A stretch of 64,000 bases of DNA, taken from JABMMZ01 sp044341025 (GTDB taxonomy: Bacteria; Bacteroidota; Bacteroidia; NS11-12g; UBA955). The stretch covers positions 18,766-82,765 of the forward strand of contig JBIISM010000011.1 of assembly GCA_044341025.1 (NCBI GenBank). The letters are read 5' to 3'. The translations under genes and the position numbers were made by a program. Below the pieces are notes generated by a model, which was not told where the DNA came from, did no database searches, and was given only the letters and a program-made list of their open reading frames with translations. Each line of letters begins with the position of its first letter. Position 1 is the stretch's first letter. Below are positions 1 through 9,050 of the stretch, piece by piece.

Positions 1-2
1 CC

Positions 3-1691
3 ATTGATGAAACAAAATTGTCTGATACAATTGAAGCCAAAGAGATTTTGTATGTGCTGCGTGCCGTGTTTGAGATTAGCCGTTCGAACATCAACAAGGC
101 TTTGTTAAGCAATTTAAGTGGCTTAGATCTTGAATCTGTTTTAACCATCAATGAAGAATCTGTTTTAAATCAATTTAAGTCCTATCAGGAAACATGGATA
201 CAAAACGGGGTATTTGTGATGTTGATGCGCTTTATCAGCGATTATAAAGTAAAGACCCATTTGCTTGAGCAAGACCATGCCAGTGGAGAGCGACAATTGT
301 CAAATGTTTTGCAGTTGTTGGAAATATTGCATAAGACCCAAACATTTAACCAATATGCCCCCAATGAATTGATCAACTGGTTGCAAAAAGCCATAGAAAA
401 TTCGTCCGCAGCGGGCGATGAATTTGAGCAAAGAATAGAAAGCGATGAGGATGCGGTAAAGATTTTGACCATCCATAAAAGTAAGGGCCTTGAGTACAAT
501 ATTGTCATTGCGCCTTATCTAGATTTACAGCCAGTAACTAAAGGATATCCAAGTTTTAGAGACCCAGTTAATTCGGTGTATTATTTTGGGAATCCAAGAC
601 TCTTGAGCGAGGAGCAGAATGCAGCACTGAACTTACAGTTGCAGCAAGAAAACAGGCGTTTAATTTATGTGGCCATCACCCGAGCGAAATACAAATGTTA
701 TGTAATCGAAAATTCCTCAAGCAGACAAAAAATAGGTTCCGCTTTGGATCCGATTCTGCGCGCCATAGATGAAGTAAAGCCTAAGGAAATTGAGTTGATC
801 GATCCAATTGAAATGGACTCAGCGTTTCGGTATAAGTCGGGCCATAAAAAGTTTCCATTAGACTATGCCAAAGCCCAAAGGTTTGATTTACAAGAAGTCA
901 ACTGGCGCAAAATAAGTTATACGTATTTGAACCCTGAGCACCCCATCGTTCCGAAGTTAAGTTCTGGAATTGTGCAGGATGTGTATGGCGATTTTATCTT
1001 TAAAAAATTAAAGAAGGGAGCATTTACTGGAAATTTATTGCACAGTATATTTGAGAATATTGCGTTTAACGACCGCTACCATTGGGATAAAATTGTTAAG
1101 CGCTCCTTGAAGCGCTTGGCTTTGGTGAATCAAGAATTGTACAATGAGCACTTGTTGAATTTACTGGATCATACAACAGAAAAGGAATTAAACGATGGGC
1201 AAAGAACGTTTAAACTATCTGAAGTGGGCAATGAGCTGCGTTTAAATGAATTTGAATTTGATTTTAGCGTTAAGCCCTTTCAATCACAGGCCATCAAACA
1301 ACTTTCTACGCCAGAGGTTCCCTTTCATTTAAGAAATTTTGATCAATTAGAAGGCATGATGAATGGTAAAATAGACTTGTTCTTTGAGCATGCAGGTAAA
1401 TATTATATACTCGATTGGAAGTCGAACTTTTTAGGGGATAGGGTTGAAGATTATAGCCAAGAAAAAGTGTGGGAGGCTATGGATGAAAACAACTACCATT
1501 TGCAATACCATATTTACACCATTGCGGTTTGTAAATATTTAAAAATGCGCAAACCGGATTTCAATTACGAAAGCGATTTTGGCGGGGTGTTTTATTTGTT
1601 TTTAAGAGGGGTAAGAAAGGAAGGAAATTTTGGGGTGTTTTTTCACAAGCCAGCGTATAGCATTATTGATCAATTAAGCCTTCATTTTTAA
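3..1691 (+). CDS. RecB/AddA-like UvrD-family helicase-nuclease, 5' truncated
   Basis: The reading frame is open to the left window edge, so this is the C-terminal part of a larger protein. It holds the last superfamily-1 helicase motifs, KILTIHKSKGLEYNIVIAP (motif V region) and RLIYVAITRAKYKCYVIE (motif VI). These are followed by a RecB-type nuclease domain with GNLLHSIFENIAF, the metal-binding GKIDLFFEHAG...YILDWKSN and the LQYHIYTIAV helix. This order is that of RecB/AddA subunits, which unwind and degrade DNA ends for recombinational repair. The start and helicase ATP-binding motifs lie outside the window. A RecC/AddB partner is not visible. RecB-like versus AddA-like cannot be decided here. 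Confidence 0.88.
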   Translation: MDETKLSDTIEAKEILYVLRAVFEISRSNINKALLSNLSGLDLESVLTINEESVLNQFKSYQETWIQNGVFVMLMRFISDYKVKTHLLEQDHASGERQLSNVLQLLEILHKTQTFNQYAPNELINWLQKAIENSSAAGDEFEQRIESDEDAVKILTIHKSKGLEYNIVIAPYLDLQPVTKGYPSFRDPVNSVYYFGNPRLLSEEQNAALNLQLQQENRRLIYVAITRAKYKCYVIENSSSRQKIGSALDPILRAIDEVKPKEIELIDPIEMDSAFRYKSGHKKFPLDYAKAQRFDLQEVNWRKISYTYLNPEHPIVPKLSSGIVQDVYGDFIFKKLKKGAFTGNLLHSIFENIAFNDRYHWDKIVKRSLKRLALVNQELYNEHLLNLLDHTTEKELNDGQRTFKLSEVGNELRLNEFEFDFSVKPFQSQAIKQLSTPEVPFHLRNFDQLEGMMNGKIDLFFEHAGKYYILDWKSNFLGDRVEDYSQEKVWEAMDENNYHLQYHIYTIAVCKYLKMRKPDFNYESDFGGVFYLFLRGVRKEGNFGVFFHKPAYSIIDQLSLHF

Positions 1692-1761
1692 GCATATTAA
1701 ATTTTATTTCAAGTTTTTTATAAAAGTTAGGCACAAACGAAAAACTTAAGTTCAAATTGAA

Positions 1762-1769
1762 TATTTTTG
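1762..1769 (+). promoter_or_regulatory. TAnnTTTG -7 element before DNA polymerase III delta' gene
   Basis: TATTTTTG matches the Bacteroidota -7 consensus exactly and ends 5 nt before the preferred TTG start at 1775. No TTG -33 box is visible at the expected distance, so this rests on the -7 match and its position. Confidence 0.4.
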
Positions 1770-1774
1770 CAAGA

Positions 1775-2896
1775 TTGAAATTTGCAGACATCCATAGCCA
1801 CCAAGCCATCAAAGAAGGTTTTATTTCCAGTATAAAACAGGGAAGGATTGCGCATGCTCAAATGTTTATCGGTCGCGAAGGCAATGGGGCTCTTGGTTTG
1901 GCCGTTGCTTATGCCCAATACGCGTCATGCCTCAACCGTGGTGAACACGACAGCTGTGGGGTTTGTTCTTCTTGTTTGAAGTATCAAAACCTGGTGCATC
2001 CTGATTTGCATTTTTCATTTCCGATTTTTGGAGCCGATATCAACTGCGATGAATTTATCAATGAATTTAGAAAGGCATTGATTGCAGATCCTATGCTCAC
2101 GCTTAATTCATGGTTTGCTTCTTTAAATGCAGAAAACAAAAAGCCCAATATTCCAATTAAAGAATGTAGGAATGTTATCCGAAAATTGGCTCTGAAACCC
2201 TACGAATCGGAGTTTAAAGTTTTAATTATTTGGCTGCCAGAATATTTAGGGAAAGAGGGCAATGTTTTACTGAAACTTTTAGAAGAGCCGCCGGAAAAGA
2301 CCTTGTTTTTGTTGGTCACAGAAAACCAGGAGTCGATTCTAAGCACTATCATTTCTAGAACCCAGTTTACCCGCATACCTTCGTATTCGTATGAAGAAAT
2401 AAATTCCTATTTGGTGGATAGAAATATTGCCAATCCTGATTTGGCCCGCAATGCGGCTTTGATGGCAGAAGGGAATTTGAGCAAGGCCATTCAATTGGCC
2501 GCGGAAATTGAGAACCCCCAGTTTGATGATTTTCGCCAATGGCTTTTGGATTGTTACCAAGGCAATGTCAGCAAAATCATATCCGACATGGATGCCTATA
2601 CTGATAAGGGCAAAGAGGGTTTGAAATTGTTTTTAAATTATGGGGTTCATCTTTTGCGCTCTTCCTTATTGGTGAGGCATAGACCAGAAAACAATAAACT
2701 AACTGAGGCTGAATTGGAGTTCGCCAATAAGCTGTCTAAGTATATACACATTGGAAACATCAGTCAGATTTACGATGGATTTAATAAGGCGATATTCGAG
2801 ATCGACCGCAACGGTAGTGTAAAATTAATATTAATTAACCTATCTTTGAAACTTAAGAATTGTCTTAGAATGCCAGAACCATATAAGACAAATTAA
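1775..2896 (+). CDS. holB: DNA polymerase III subunit delta' (clamp-loader ATPase-like)
   Basis: The N-terminus FADIHSHQAIKEGFISSIKQ followed by RIAHAQMFIGREGNGALGLA matches delta'/DnaX-type clamp-loader subunits: a modified P-loop, then a four-Cys zinc module (C-CGVCSSC-K). LLKLLEEPPEKTLFLLVTE and TIISRTQF are the sensor-1 region and the SRC-like arginine motif. Delta' opens and loads the sliding clamp with DnaX and delta. There is no ATG. TTG at 1775 (MKFADIHSHQ) fits homologous N-termini better than the in-frame TTG at 1757 and follows a -7 element. The gene follows the recB-like gene by about 80 nt and precedes ricT by 18 nt. About 373 aa, usual for the phylum. Confidence 0.85.
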   Translation: MKFADIHSHQAIKEGFISSIKQGRIAHAQMFIGREGNGALGLAVAYAQYASCLNRGEHDSCGVCSSCLKYQNLVHPDLHFSFPIFGADINCDEFINEFRKALIADPMLTLNSWFASLNAENKKPNIPIKECRNVIRKLALKPYESEFKVLIIWLPEYLGKEGNVLLKLLEEPPEKTLFLLVTENQESILSTIISRTQFTRIPSYSYEEINSYLVDRNIANPDLARNAALMAEGNLSKAIQLAAEIENPQFDDFRQWLLDCYQGNVSKIISDMDAYTDKGKEGLKLFLNYGVHLLRSSLLVRHRPENNKLTEAELEFANKLSKYIHIGNISQIYDGFNKAIFEIDRNGSVKLILINLSLKLKNCLRMPEPYKTN

Positions 2897-2914
2897 AAAT
2901 ATAAATATAAGAAA

Positions 2915-4339
2915 ATGGGATGTGGTAGTTGTGGAACAACCGGAGGATGCGCGCCAGCAGGCTGTAAAAGCAATGGCTCATGCAGCACCGGTGGTTGCAA
3001 TAAATTAAATGTTTACAATTGGCTTAGCGATACCGCTATGCCAGATAACTATATACCTTTTGATGTCGTAGAAATTAGATTCAAAGGAAGTCGAAAAGAG
3101 TTTTTCAAAAATAGAAATGGATTAGAATTATACACAGGTGATCCAGTGGTCTTGGAGTCTGAAATGGGCTACGATGTTGGTCACGTGTCTATTGCCGGTG
3201 AATTGGTGCGTTTGCAACTTAAGAAAAGAGGCATTCGCGATGATTCAGATTCTATTAGAACAATTTCTAGAAAAGCGACAGATAAAGACTTAGAGCGTTA
3301 TCAAGAAGCGAAGTTTAGAGAAGTGAAAATGCTTGAAAGAGCGCGCACCATTGCTCTGATGTTGAAGCTTGAAATGAAACTCAGCGATATCGAAATTCAA
3401 GGGGACAACAAGAAAGTTATTTTCTTTTACACCGCTGAAAGCCGTGTCGATTTTAGAGAACTGATCAAACGTTTTGCTGAAGAGTTCAAACTGCGCATTG
3501 AAATGCGTCAGATTGGTTACCGTGAAGAAGCTTCGCGCCTAGGAGGCCTGGGTTCTTGTGGACGTGAATTGTGCTGCTCAACTTGGTTAACCGATTTTAA
3601 ATTGGTGAATACTTCAGCGGCGCGTTACCAAAACCTATCCATCAATATGTTGAAATTGTCGGGTCAGTGTGGCAAGCTTAAATGTTGCTTGAACTACGAA
3701 CTCGATACCTATATGGAAGCATTGGATGAGTTTCCAAAAGCCAAGACCGTTCGTGTTGAAACCGTTACAGGTGCTGCCTTTATGGTAAAGACAGATATTT
3801 TAAAACGTCTTACTTGGTTTGTTTACGAAGAAGAACACACTTGGATTTGTATGCCACTTGACACCATTAACCAGTATTTAGAAATGAATGCCCGTGGTGA
3901 AAAGGCCCCTGAATTGGTAGGCGAAGTTGTTGAAGCTAAAACAGATTCTGATGGTCAGAATGCACCTTATATAGCCACCGATTTGGCCAGTGATGACATT
4001 ACCCGTTTGGACAAGAAGCAGCCAAGGCAGAACAATAACAACAAGCGTAAATCTGGCAATGGCCCTGATAACAGAGGACCTAATCCGAACAATAGAAACA
4101 ATTCGGATAACCGTGGACCAAATCCAAACCAACGCAACAACAATAGACCAACTGGGCCTAACCCAAATACAGGACCAAATGAGTTTAGAAAACCTAACGA
4201 CAACAGAAACCCTGAAAACCGTGGCCCTAATCCAAATAGGAATCCAGAGAACCGCAACAACAATAGGAACAATGGTCCAAGGAACAACAACCCTGGCGAT
4301 GCGCCTAAAAAAGAGGGTGGCGAAAATCCGGTAGTTTAG
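2915..4339 (+). CDS. ricT: RicT/PSP1-domain protein with long Asn/Pro/Arg-rich tail
   Basis: A 474-aa PSP1-superfamily protein. The N-terminus is Cys-rich (MGCGSCGTTGGCAPAGC). The core has VVEIRFKGSRKEFFKN, then the conserved cysteine pattern GSCGRELCCSTWL and SGQCGKLKCCLNYELD, matching the Fe-S/zinc-binding part of RicT. In Bacillus, RicT acts with RicA and RicF in RNA processing; in Bacteroidota its role is unproven. From about residue 365 the protein becomes a low-complexity tail of NRGPNPN-like repeats, probably disordered and basic, possibly RNA-binding. Its stop codon overlaps the stop of the convergent gene (4336-4339), leaving no room for an intergenic terminator. Confidence 0.85.
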   Translation: MGCGSCGTTGGCAPAGCKSNGSCSTGGCNKLNVYNWLSDTAMPDNYIPFDVVEIRFKGSRKEFFKNRNGLELYTGDPVVLESEMGYDVGHVSIAGELVRLQLKKRGIRDDSDSIRTISRKATDKDLERYQEAKFREVKMLERARTIALMLKLEMKLSDIEIQGDNKKVIFFYTAESRVDFRELIKRFAEEFKLRIEMRQIGYREEASRLGGLGSCGRELCCSTWLTDFKLVNTSAARYQNLSINMLKLSGQCGKLKCCLNYELDTYMEALDEFPKAKTVRVETVTGAAFMVKTDILKRLTWFVYEEEHTWICMPLDTINQYLEMNARGEKAPELVGEVVEAKTDSDGQNAPYIATDLASDDITRLDKKQPRQNNNNKRKSGNGPDNRGPNPNNRNNSDNRGPNPNQRNNNRPTGPNPNTGPNEFRKPNDNRNPENRGPNPNRNPENRNNNRNNGPRNNNPGDAPKKEGGENPVV

Positions 4340-5133
4340 CTACTGATTTCTGTTTTATTTGAATTATTTTTTTTCGTAAACAAAGGTTTTCCCTTCAAAG
4401 CCTGAACCAAGGTAAATAATGCCAATAGAAAATACAAGGCTGCAAATACAAAAGTTATTTTGCTGTTTTTAAACACGAAGCAGGCTAGTAGGGGCAAAAC
4501 TTGTAAGGCATGCATGCCTATGAAATGTGCTATGCGAGGGTCGCCAAATTTGGTGCTCCAATTGAGCAAAGGAATGCCCGGTCCACCGTCAGCGCCACCG
4601 ATAGTGTGGGTTAACTTTGATCCCATAACGAAACCTTCGAATGAGAAGATAACAAATATGAGTAAACCCAATCGGATGGCCCAAACATAATATGTTTGCA
4701 ATTCAGGGAACTCAGTGGTGAAAAACAAATAGGCTACATAAGCGGTGTAAACTGTCGCGGCTGTGGCTGCAAATGCCATTAAGGAATACAAGGTTGCATA
4801 GGCAGGTGTGCTCATATTGAAGTGAGACAATTGTCCACGTGCAGCTTGAATAGCAATGTAGATAATTTCAAATCCTAATAATGCAATAATGCTCCAATTA
4901 AATAAGTTGATGTTGAAGGATGGTAAGTAATAACAATACCAAGCCATAGCCCATACAAATAAAAATGTAGATGATGCAAATTTGAATGGTTTGTACCAAG
5001 CGCTCACATTGTTTACTTGTACACTGCTGGTCTTAGTTAAGACCAAACAAATAATTGAAAAGATAAGGCAAATCAAACCAAAATAAAACATGGTTTCATT
5101 GCGTGTTTTTAAGTTTTGTATAAAGTCTAACAT
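4336..5133 (-). CDS. Conserved polytopic membrane protein, function unknown
   Basis: A 265-aa protein with about seven hydrophobic segments, for example MFYFGLICLIFSIICLVL near the N-terminus and ITFVFAALYFLLALFTLV near the C-terminus. A conserved-looking SKLTHTIGGADGGPGIPLLN segment followed by DPRIAHFIGMHALQVLPLLA carries His residues inside the membrane region, which could bind a metal or cofactor (inference). It starts 3 nt after the S33 peptidase gene, so the two are probably co-transcribed. I do not recognise a named family. Confidence 0.75.
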   Translation of the reverse strand: MLDFIQNLKTRNETMFYFGLICLIFSIICLVLTKTSSVQVNNVSAWYKPFKFASSTFLFVWAMAWYCYYLPSFNINLFNWSIIALLGFEIIYIAIQAARGQLSHFNMSTPAYATLYSLMAFAATAATVYTAYVAYLFFTTEFPELQTYYVWAIRLGLLIFVIFSFEGFVMGSKLTHTIGGADGGPGIPLLNWSTKFGDPRIAHFIGMHALQVLPLLACFVFKNSKITFVFAALYFLLALFTLVQALKGKPLFTKKNNSNKTEISS

Positions 5134-5136
5134 CGT

Positions 5137-6150
5137 TTAAAATGTATTTGAATTGACATCGTTTATGAAATTAACAACGCCTGCCATAAAAACTTTTTGG
5201 TCGTCCCACATCGACAAATGGCTGCCATTGGGACAATACAAATAACGGCCATGCTGTACCAATTTGCTTTGCTCTTCCATGGCTTTTGGATCCATGGTAT
5301 CATATTTAGCGCCTATCATTAGGGTAGGGACTTTAATTTCTTTCAATCGGGCTTTGATGTCCCATTTCGCCAAGCGTCCGCTGATGCCAAACTCGCTTGG
5401 TCCTTGCATCATGGTATAGATTTCTGAATTGACATGTTTCATTGAACGGTTAAATCCATCGGGCCATTCGTTTAGTCGGCACAAATGCACTTTGTAATAA
5501 TTCGGAATTAACAATTCGAAATACCTTGGATTGTTAAAGTCTTTGTTTGCCTCAAGCGTGTTTATTTCCTCCAAAACCTTTGGATCCATTTGTTTGGCCA
5601 AAACATTGTCTGCATACGCTCCATATTCAACAGCGCTTGCCATCATATTGGCGACCAATAAACCTTTGATATTGGCTTGGTATTTAAGCGCGTATTCCAT
5701 GGCCAAGATGCCACCCCAAGAATTACCTAAGACGTAAAAATTGGAAGCATCGGCCCCAATGGCTTTGCGCACCTGTTCAACTTCTTCAACGAAGCGTTCT
5801 GTGGTCCACAAACTGCTGTCTTTGGGTTGATCGCTGTAATAAGAACCCAGTTGGTCGTATTCGTAAAACTCAAAACCCTCGCGTAAGAAAAAGGTTTCAA
5901 AACATTCCATGTATTCGTGGGTCATGGCAGGGCCGCCGTGCAGCAATAGTATTTTTATCTTTGGGTTGTTGCCAAAGCGTTTGGTCCATACCTTAAAATT
6001 TCCAATGGGTGTTTGTATGGGGATCATTTTAACCCCAGCAGATTCTACAGAATCGTTGTAAGTAAAATACGTTTTTAGTTCGTTCGTTTGCTTATTAGGC
6101 TGACAGGCCATCATAAAAACCATCAGGCCAAATGCTATTAAAATGCGCAT
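5137..6150 (-). CDS. Proline iminopeptidase-like alpha/beta hydrolase, lipoprotein (S33)
   Basis: A 337-aa alpha/beta hydrolase. HGGPAMTHEYM is the oxyanion-side motif of prolyl iminopeptidases, GNSWGG is the nucleophile elbow (Ser), the catalytic Asp is in MIGAKYDTMDP and the His in NGSHLSMWDD. The N-terminus MRILIAFGLMVFMMACQ has a lipobox-like end at Cys16, so the enzyme is probably lipid-anchored in the periplasm. Family members remove N-terminal proline from peptides; exact substrate is not deducible. First gene of a likely two-gene operon with the downstream membrane protein. Confidence 0.85.
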   Translation of the reverse strand: MRILIAFGLMVFMMACQPNKQTNELKTYFTYNDSVESAGVKMIPIQTPIGNFKVWTKRFGNNPKIKILLLHGGPAMTHEYMECFETFFLREGFEFYEYDQLGSYYSDQPKDSSLWTTERFVEEVEQVRKAIGADASNFYVLGNSWGGILAMEYALKYQANIKGLLVANMMASAVEYGAYADNVLAKQMDPKVLEEINTLEANKDFNNPRYFELLIPNYYKVHLCRLNEWPDGFNRSMKHVNSEIYTMMQGPSEFGISGRLAKWDIKARLKEIKVPTLMIGAKYDTMDPKAMEEQSKLVQHGRYLYCPNGSHLSMWDDQKVFMAGVVNFINDVNSNTF

Positions 6151-6164
6151 ATACGATGTTTAAT

Positions 6165-6866
6165 TTATTTTCCTTGTTCTGCGTAAAATTGCTTTAATAT
6201 TTCGCGGCATTTTGCTATACCCATATCTTGGTAGGCGCTAAAACGCAATTGCTCAAAGTGCTCAAATTCCTCTTGGTATTTGCCTTCAAAAACGGTGTTC
6301 CAATTTTCCGCTTGCTTTTCTTCTAAACTGAAATTATTGGCGCTGACTTCAAGAATTAAATACTTTCCTTCCCAGTTCCAAAGAGCGAAAGCAATTTTAA
6401 TGTGCTCTGCATCCAGTTCTAAAATTTGCTCATACAAATATTGTTGGGTTTTAGGAAGTTCTTCGTTAAGTGTACCAATATACATTGGCTTTAAGTCGCC
6501 ATCGCTGCCGTCTACAACCGTGTAAGCTCTGTATGAAAGATTGCCTGAGAAATTCAGAACCAAAGGAAAATTAAGCGCTTCATGTTTGATTTTTAAATCG
6601 TGTTTTTCCACCAAGGCATCGGCGAACACATGGGTATCAAAATCATTCAAAGAAATTCGCATTGTATCGTCTTTCACTTCTATGCCCTTAATCCAACTGT
6701 CGTGCAAACGGCTGATGTATCTCTCAAAGCCATGCAGCTGCGTGCGGTTCGAATTGATTAAATCGTTGTAGGCTTGGTAATCGAAGTCAATATCTTCCGA
6801 GTCGTCCTCAACAAATTGATTGGCAAAAAACGGAATATAGTCGCGGGCATTGAGGAGGATTTTCAT
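6165..6866 (-). CDS. Uncharacterised cytosolic protein (DUF4085-like in appearance)
   Basis: A 233-aa soluble protein, acidic and rich in aromatic residues, beginning MKILLNARDYIPFFANQ. I chose this ATG because a TATCTTCG element (6872-6879) ends 5 nt upstream of it. An in-frame upstream ATG at 6935 would add a Leu-rich segment resembling a signal peptide, but that segment overlies the promoter and looks accidental. The general pattern (a short charged protein ending EILKQFYAEQGK) recalls DUF4085 proteins, a weak resemblance only. It lies 14 nt before the S33 peptidase gene and may be co-transcribed. Confidence 0.6.
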   Translation of the reverse strand: MKILLNARDYIPFFANQFVEDDSEDIDFDYQAYNDLINSNRTQLHGFERYISRLHDSWIKGIEVKDDTMRISLNDFDTHVFADALVEKHDLKIKHEALNFPLVLNFSGNLSYRAYTVVDGSDGDLKPMYIGTLNEELPKTQQYLYEQILELDAEHIKIAFALWNWEGKYLILEVSANNFSLEEKQAENWNTVFEGKYQEEFEHFEQLRFSAYQDMGIAKCREILKQFYAEQGK

Positions 6867-6871
6867 GGCTG

Positions 6872-6879
6872 CGAAGATA
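6872..6879 (-). promoter_or_regulatory. TAnnTTCG -7-like element
   Basis: TATCTTCG on the minus strand ends 5 nt before the ATG at 6866. The same TTCG variant lies before fumC, gpsA and the DUF3050 gene, suggesting it is a real promoter variant in this genome. Confidence 0.35.
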
Positions 6880-6986
6880 CGGGAAGAAAGGAGCAAGAGC
6901 AAGAGGGTTGAGTGGAGCAATCGATGAAGCTTCATGTTTACGTTGCTAAATTGAATTCTTCAATCCAGTGGAGTGAAATTATGATT

Positions 6987-7048
6987 GCTTCGGAGAAGCT
7001 TAATTATTATAGCTAAACGAACACGTCGAAAACCAGCTCCGTAGGTGC
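6987..7048. repeat. Two GCTCyGTAGGAGC-type short palindromes
   Basis: GCTTCGGAGAAGC (6987-6999) and GCTCCGTAGGTGC (7036-7048) are members of the same short palindromic family that forms an array at 20501-20940; the first is again followed by an AATTATTATAG-like tail. These resemble REP-type intergenic repeats. Confidence 0.7.
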
Positions 7049-7060
7049 TGAACTAAGTAA

Positions 7061-7498
7061 AACATGTTGTTGGAGTCCCCGCCAACAACGCCTATAGTGC
7101 GATGATCTTGTAGCCTGCCCTGTAGCGCTTTGTCATGTGGCGTAATAAAAGTGAAACGTGTATTTCTGCCACATGGTGCCACGAAGAAGCTCTGCTACAG
7201 GGTTGTTTACGAATATCTGAACCCAATCTGTCACCCCTACGGGGTTTATTTCCTCATTCTCATTTTCATTCTCACTCTCTTTTGCCCCTGATGGCAGCGG
7301 CAGCGCTGAAGGCCTGAGGCAACTATTGTTCTTTACTTTTAAAGCGGAGTGGTAACAAGCTTTAAAAAGTAAATAGAACAATTTGCAGCAGGACAAAGCC
7401 TATAGCGAACAGCAGGAAGAAGGCTTTCAAAGAAATCGTAAACAACTATATTATCATTTTATATATGGCGTTGTTGGCGGGGACTCCAACAACATGTT
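7061..7498. repeat. Multi-hairpin element bounded by 32-bp perfect inverted repeats
   Basis: The arms 7061-7092 and 7467-7498 are exact reverse complements over 32 bp. Between them are further inverted repeats: CCCTGTAGC (7118-7126) with GCTACAGGG (7194-7202), enclosing CATGTGGC (7134-7141) with GCCACATG (7168-7175); TTGTTCTTTACTTTTAAAG (7326-7344) with an imperfect partner at 7360-7381; and AAAGCC (7395-7400) with GGCTTT (7422-7427). Short open frames in the interval have no recognisable protein features. It could be a non-autonomous mobile element or a large structured RNA. No target-site duplication is evident. The rest of 7499-7584 holds only the fumC upstream region. Confidence 0.75.
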
Positions 7499-7558
7499 CT
7501 AGTTTTATTGATATTAACGATTAACAAATATCCATTATCCAATAACTAAAAAATTTCG

Positions 7559-7566
7559 TAATTTCG
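7559..7566 (+). promoter_or_regulatory. TAnnTTCG -7-like element of fumC
   Basis: TAATTTCG lies 18 nt upstream of the fumC ATG. It is a one-base variant of TAnnTTTG; no good -33 TTG box is visible. Confidence 0.4.
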
Positions 7567-7584
7567 CCGCTCATTTAAAACAAT

Positions 7585-8991
7585 ATGAACAGTGCTCAAG
7601 AATTCCGTATCGAACGTGATACCATGGGTGAAGTAAAAGTTCCTTCACACGTTTATTGGGGTGCACAAACCCAAAGATCGCTTCAAAATTTTAAAATTGG
7701 TAACCAACGTATGCCAATTGAAATTATTAGAGCTTTCGCCGTTTTAAAAAAAGCCGCTGCCATTACCAACAATAAATTAGGCGTACTTTCTTTAACGAAA
7801 TGCGATTTGATTTGCTCTGTATGTGATGAAATTATAGAAGGCATGCACGACGAGCAATTCCCGCTTGTTATTTGGCAAACCGGCAGCGGTACCCAAAGCA
7901 ATATGAACGTGAATGAGGTTATTGCCAACCGCGCCCATGTGATGCAGGGTGGTAAATTGAGCGACGAGGAAAAAGTTTTGCACCCCAACGACGATGTAAA
8001 CAAATCTCAAAGCAGTAATGATACGTTTCCTACTGCTATGAGCATTGCGGCCTACAAACAAGTTGTAGATTATACCATTCCTGGTATACAAGCCCTAAAA
8101 ACAACCTTGAAACATAAGTCGCGCGACTTTATGGATATCATCAAAATTGGTAGAACCCACTTTATGGATGCAACCCCAATAACCTTGGGTCAAGAATTTT
8201 CTGGCTATGTTCAACAATTAAAAAATGGCATCGATTGTATCAACCGTTCCTTGGTGCCTGCTAGTGAAATCGCTCTTGGTGGAACTGCTGTTGGTACCGG
8301 TATCAATACCCCAAAAGGCTATTCTGAATTGGTGGCTAAAACCATCGCTGAATTGTCTGGTTTGCCAATCGTAACGGCTGAAAATAAATTTGAAGCCCTT
8401 GCTGCACACGATGCAATGGTTGAATTGCACGGTGCTTTGAAACGTGTGGCTGTGAGCTTGATGAAAATCGGCAACGATGTACGTATGTTGAGCAGCGGTC
8501 CTAGAAGTGGTATTGGCGAAATCTTGATTCCAGACAACGAGCCAGGCAGCAGCATTATGCCAGGTAAGGTTAACCCAACACAATGCGAGGCTTTAACCAT
8601 GGTGTGTGCTCAGGTAATGGGCAACGATGTGGCGGTGACTATTGGTGGTTCTAATGGCCATTTTGAATTGAACGTATTCAAACCAATGATTGCAGCCAAC
8701 GTATTGCAATCTGCCCGCTTAATCGGTGAGGCTTCTTTGAGTTTTGACACGAACTGTGCTGCAGGTATTGAGCCAAACTTGCCTGAGATTAAACACAAAT
8801 TGGAAAATTCTTTGATGTTGGTGACTGCATTAAACACCCATATTGGTTATGAGAATGCTGCTAAAATTGCAAAAAAAGCACACAAAGAAAACAGCAGCTT
8901 AAGACAAGCCGCCATCGATTTAGGTTTATTAACCAACGAGCAGTTTGATGCTTGGGTTAGACCAGAAGACATGGTTGGAAGCAAAGATTAA
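7585..8991 (+). CDS. fumC: Fumarate hydratase class II
   Basis: A 468-aa class II fumarase that hydrates fumarate to L-malate in the TCA cycle without an Fe-S cluster. The N-terminus IERDTMGEVKVPSHVYWG is typical, GSGTQSNMNVNEVIANRA and KSQSSNDTFPTAMSI are substrate-binding regions, GRTHFMDATPITLGQEFSGY holds the catalytic His, and the superfamily signature GSSIMPGKVNPTQCE lies near residue 320. Full length for the family. It is monocistronic, with its own upstream -7-like element and a strong terminator immediately downstream. Confidence 0.97.
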   Translation: MNSAQEFRIERDTMGEVKVPSHVYWGAQTQRSLQNFKIGNQRMPIEIIRAFAVLKKAAAITNNKLGVLSLTKCDLICSVCDEIIEGMHDEQFPLVIWQTGSGTQSNMNVNEVIANRAHVMQGGKLSDEEKVLHPNDDVNKSQSSNDTFPTAMSIAAYKQVVDYTIPGIQALKTTLKHKSRDFMDIIKIGRTHFMDATPITLGQEFSGYVQQLKNGIDCINRSLVPASEIALGGTAVGTGINTPKGYSELVAKTIAELSGLPIVTAENKFEALAAHDAMVELHGALKRVAVSLMKIGNDVRMLSSGPRSGIGEILIPDNEPGSSIMPGKVNPTQCEALTMVCAQVMGNDVAVTIGGSNGHFELNVFKPMIAANVLQSARLIGEASLSFDTNCAAGIEPNLPEIKHKLENSLMLVTALNTHIGYENAAKIAKKAHKENSSLRQAAIDLGLLTNEQFDAWVRPEDMVGSKD

Positions 8992-9011
8992 TTTCTTTTA
9001 ACTTATATTTT

Positions 9012-9046
9012 AAAAACGGATCTGCTTTGAGTAGGTCCGTTTTTTT
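9012..9046. terminator. Bidirectional rho-independent terminator between fumC and glycosyltransferase gene
   Basis: The stem AAAAACGGATCT pairs with AGGTCCGTTTTT around a 9-nt loop, and a T run follows on the plus strand. The A run on the left gives a T run for minus-strand transcripts, so it can serve both convergent genes. Confidence 0.85.
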
Positions 9047-9050
9047 GTGG

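Noticed and set aside
3967..4334. Genes on either strand of the ricT tail
   Set aside because: The frames are shadows of the low-complexity repeat region of ricT (GGNCCNAAY codon pattern); no independent start context.
6867..6935. Signal peptide on the protein ending at 6165
   Set aside because: The Leu-rich stretch comes from a CTC/TTG-rich segment that overlaps a -7-like element; the downstream ATG at 6866 gives a soluble protein.
7000..7396. Small coding genes inside the inverted-repeat element
   Set aside because: The open frames (60-87 aa) are composed of the palindromic arms read in various frames and show no signal peptide, domain or promoter.
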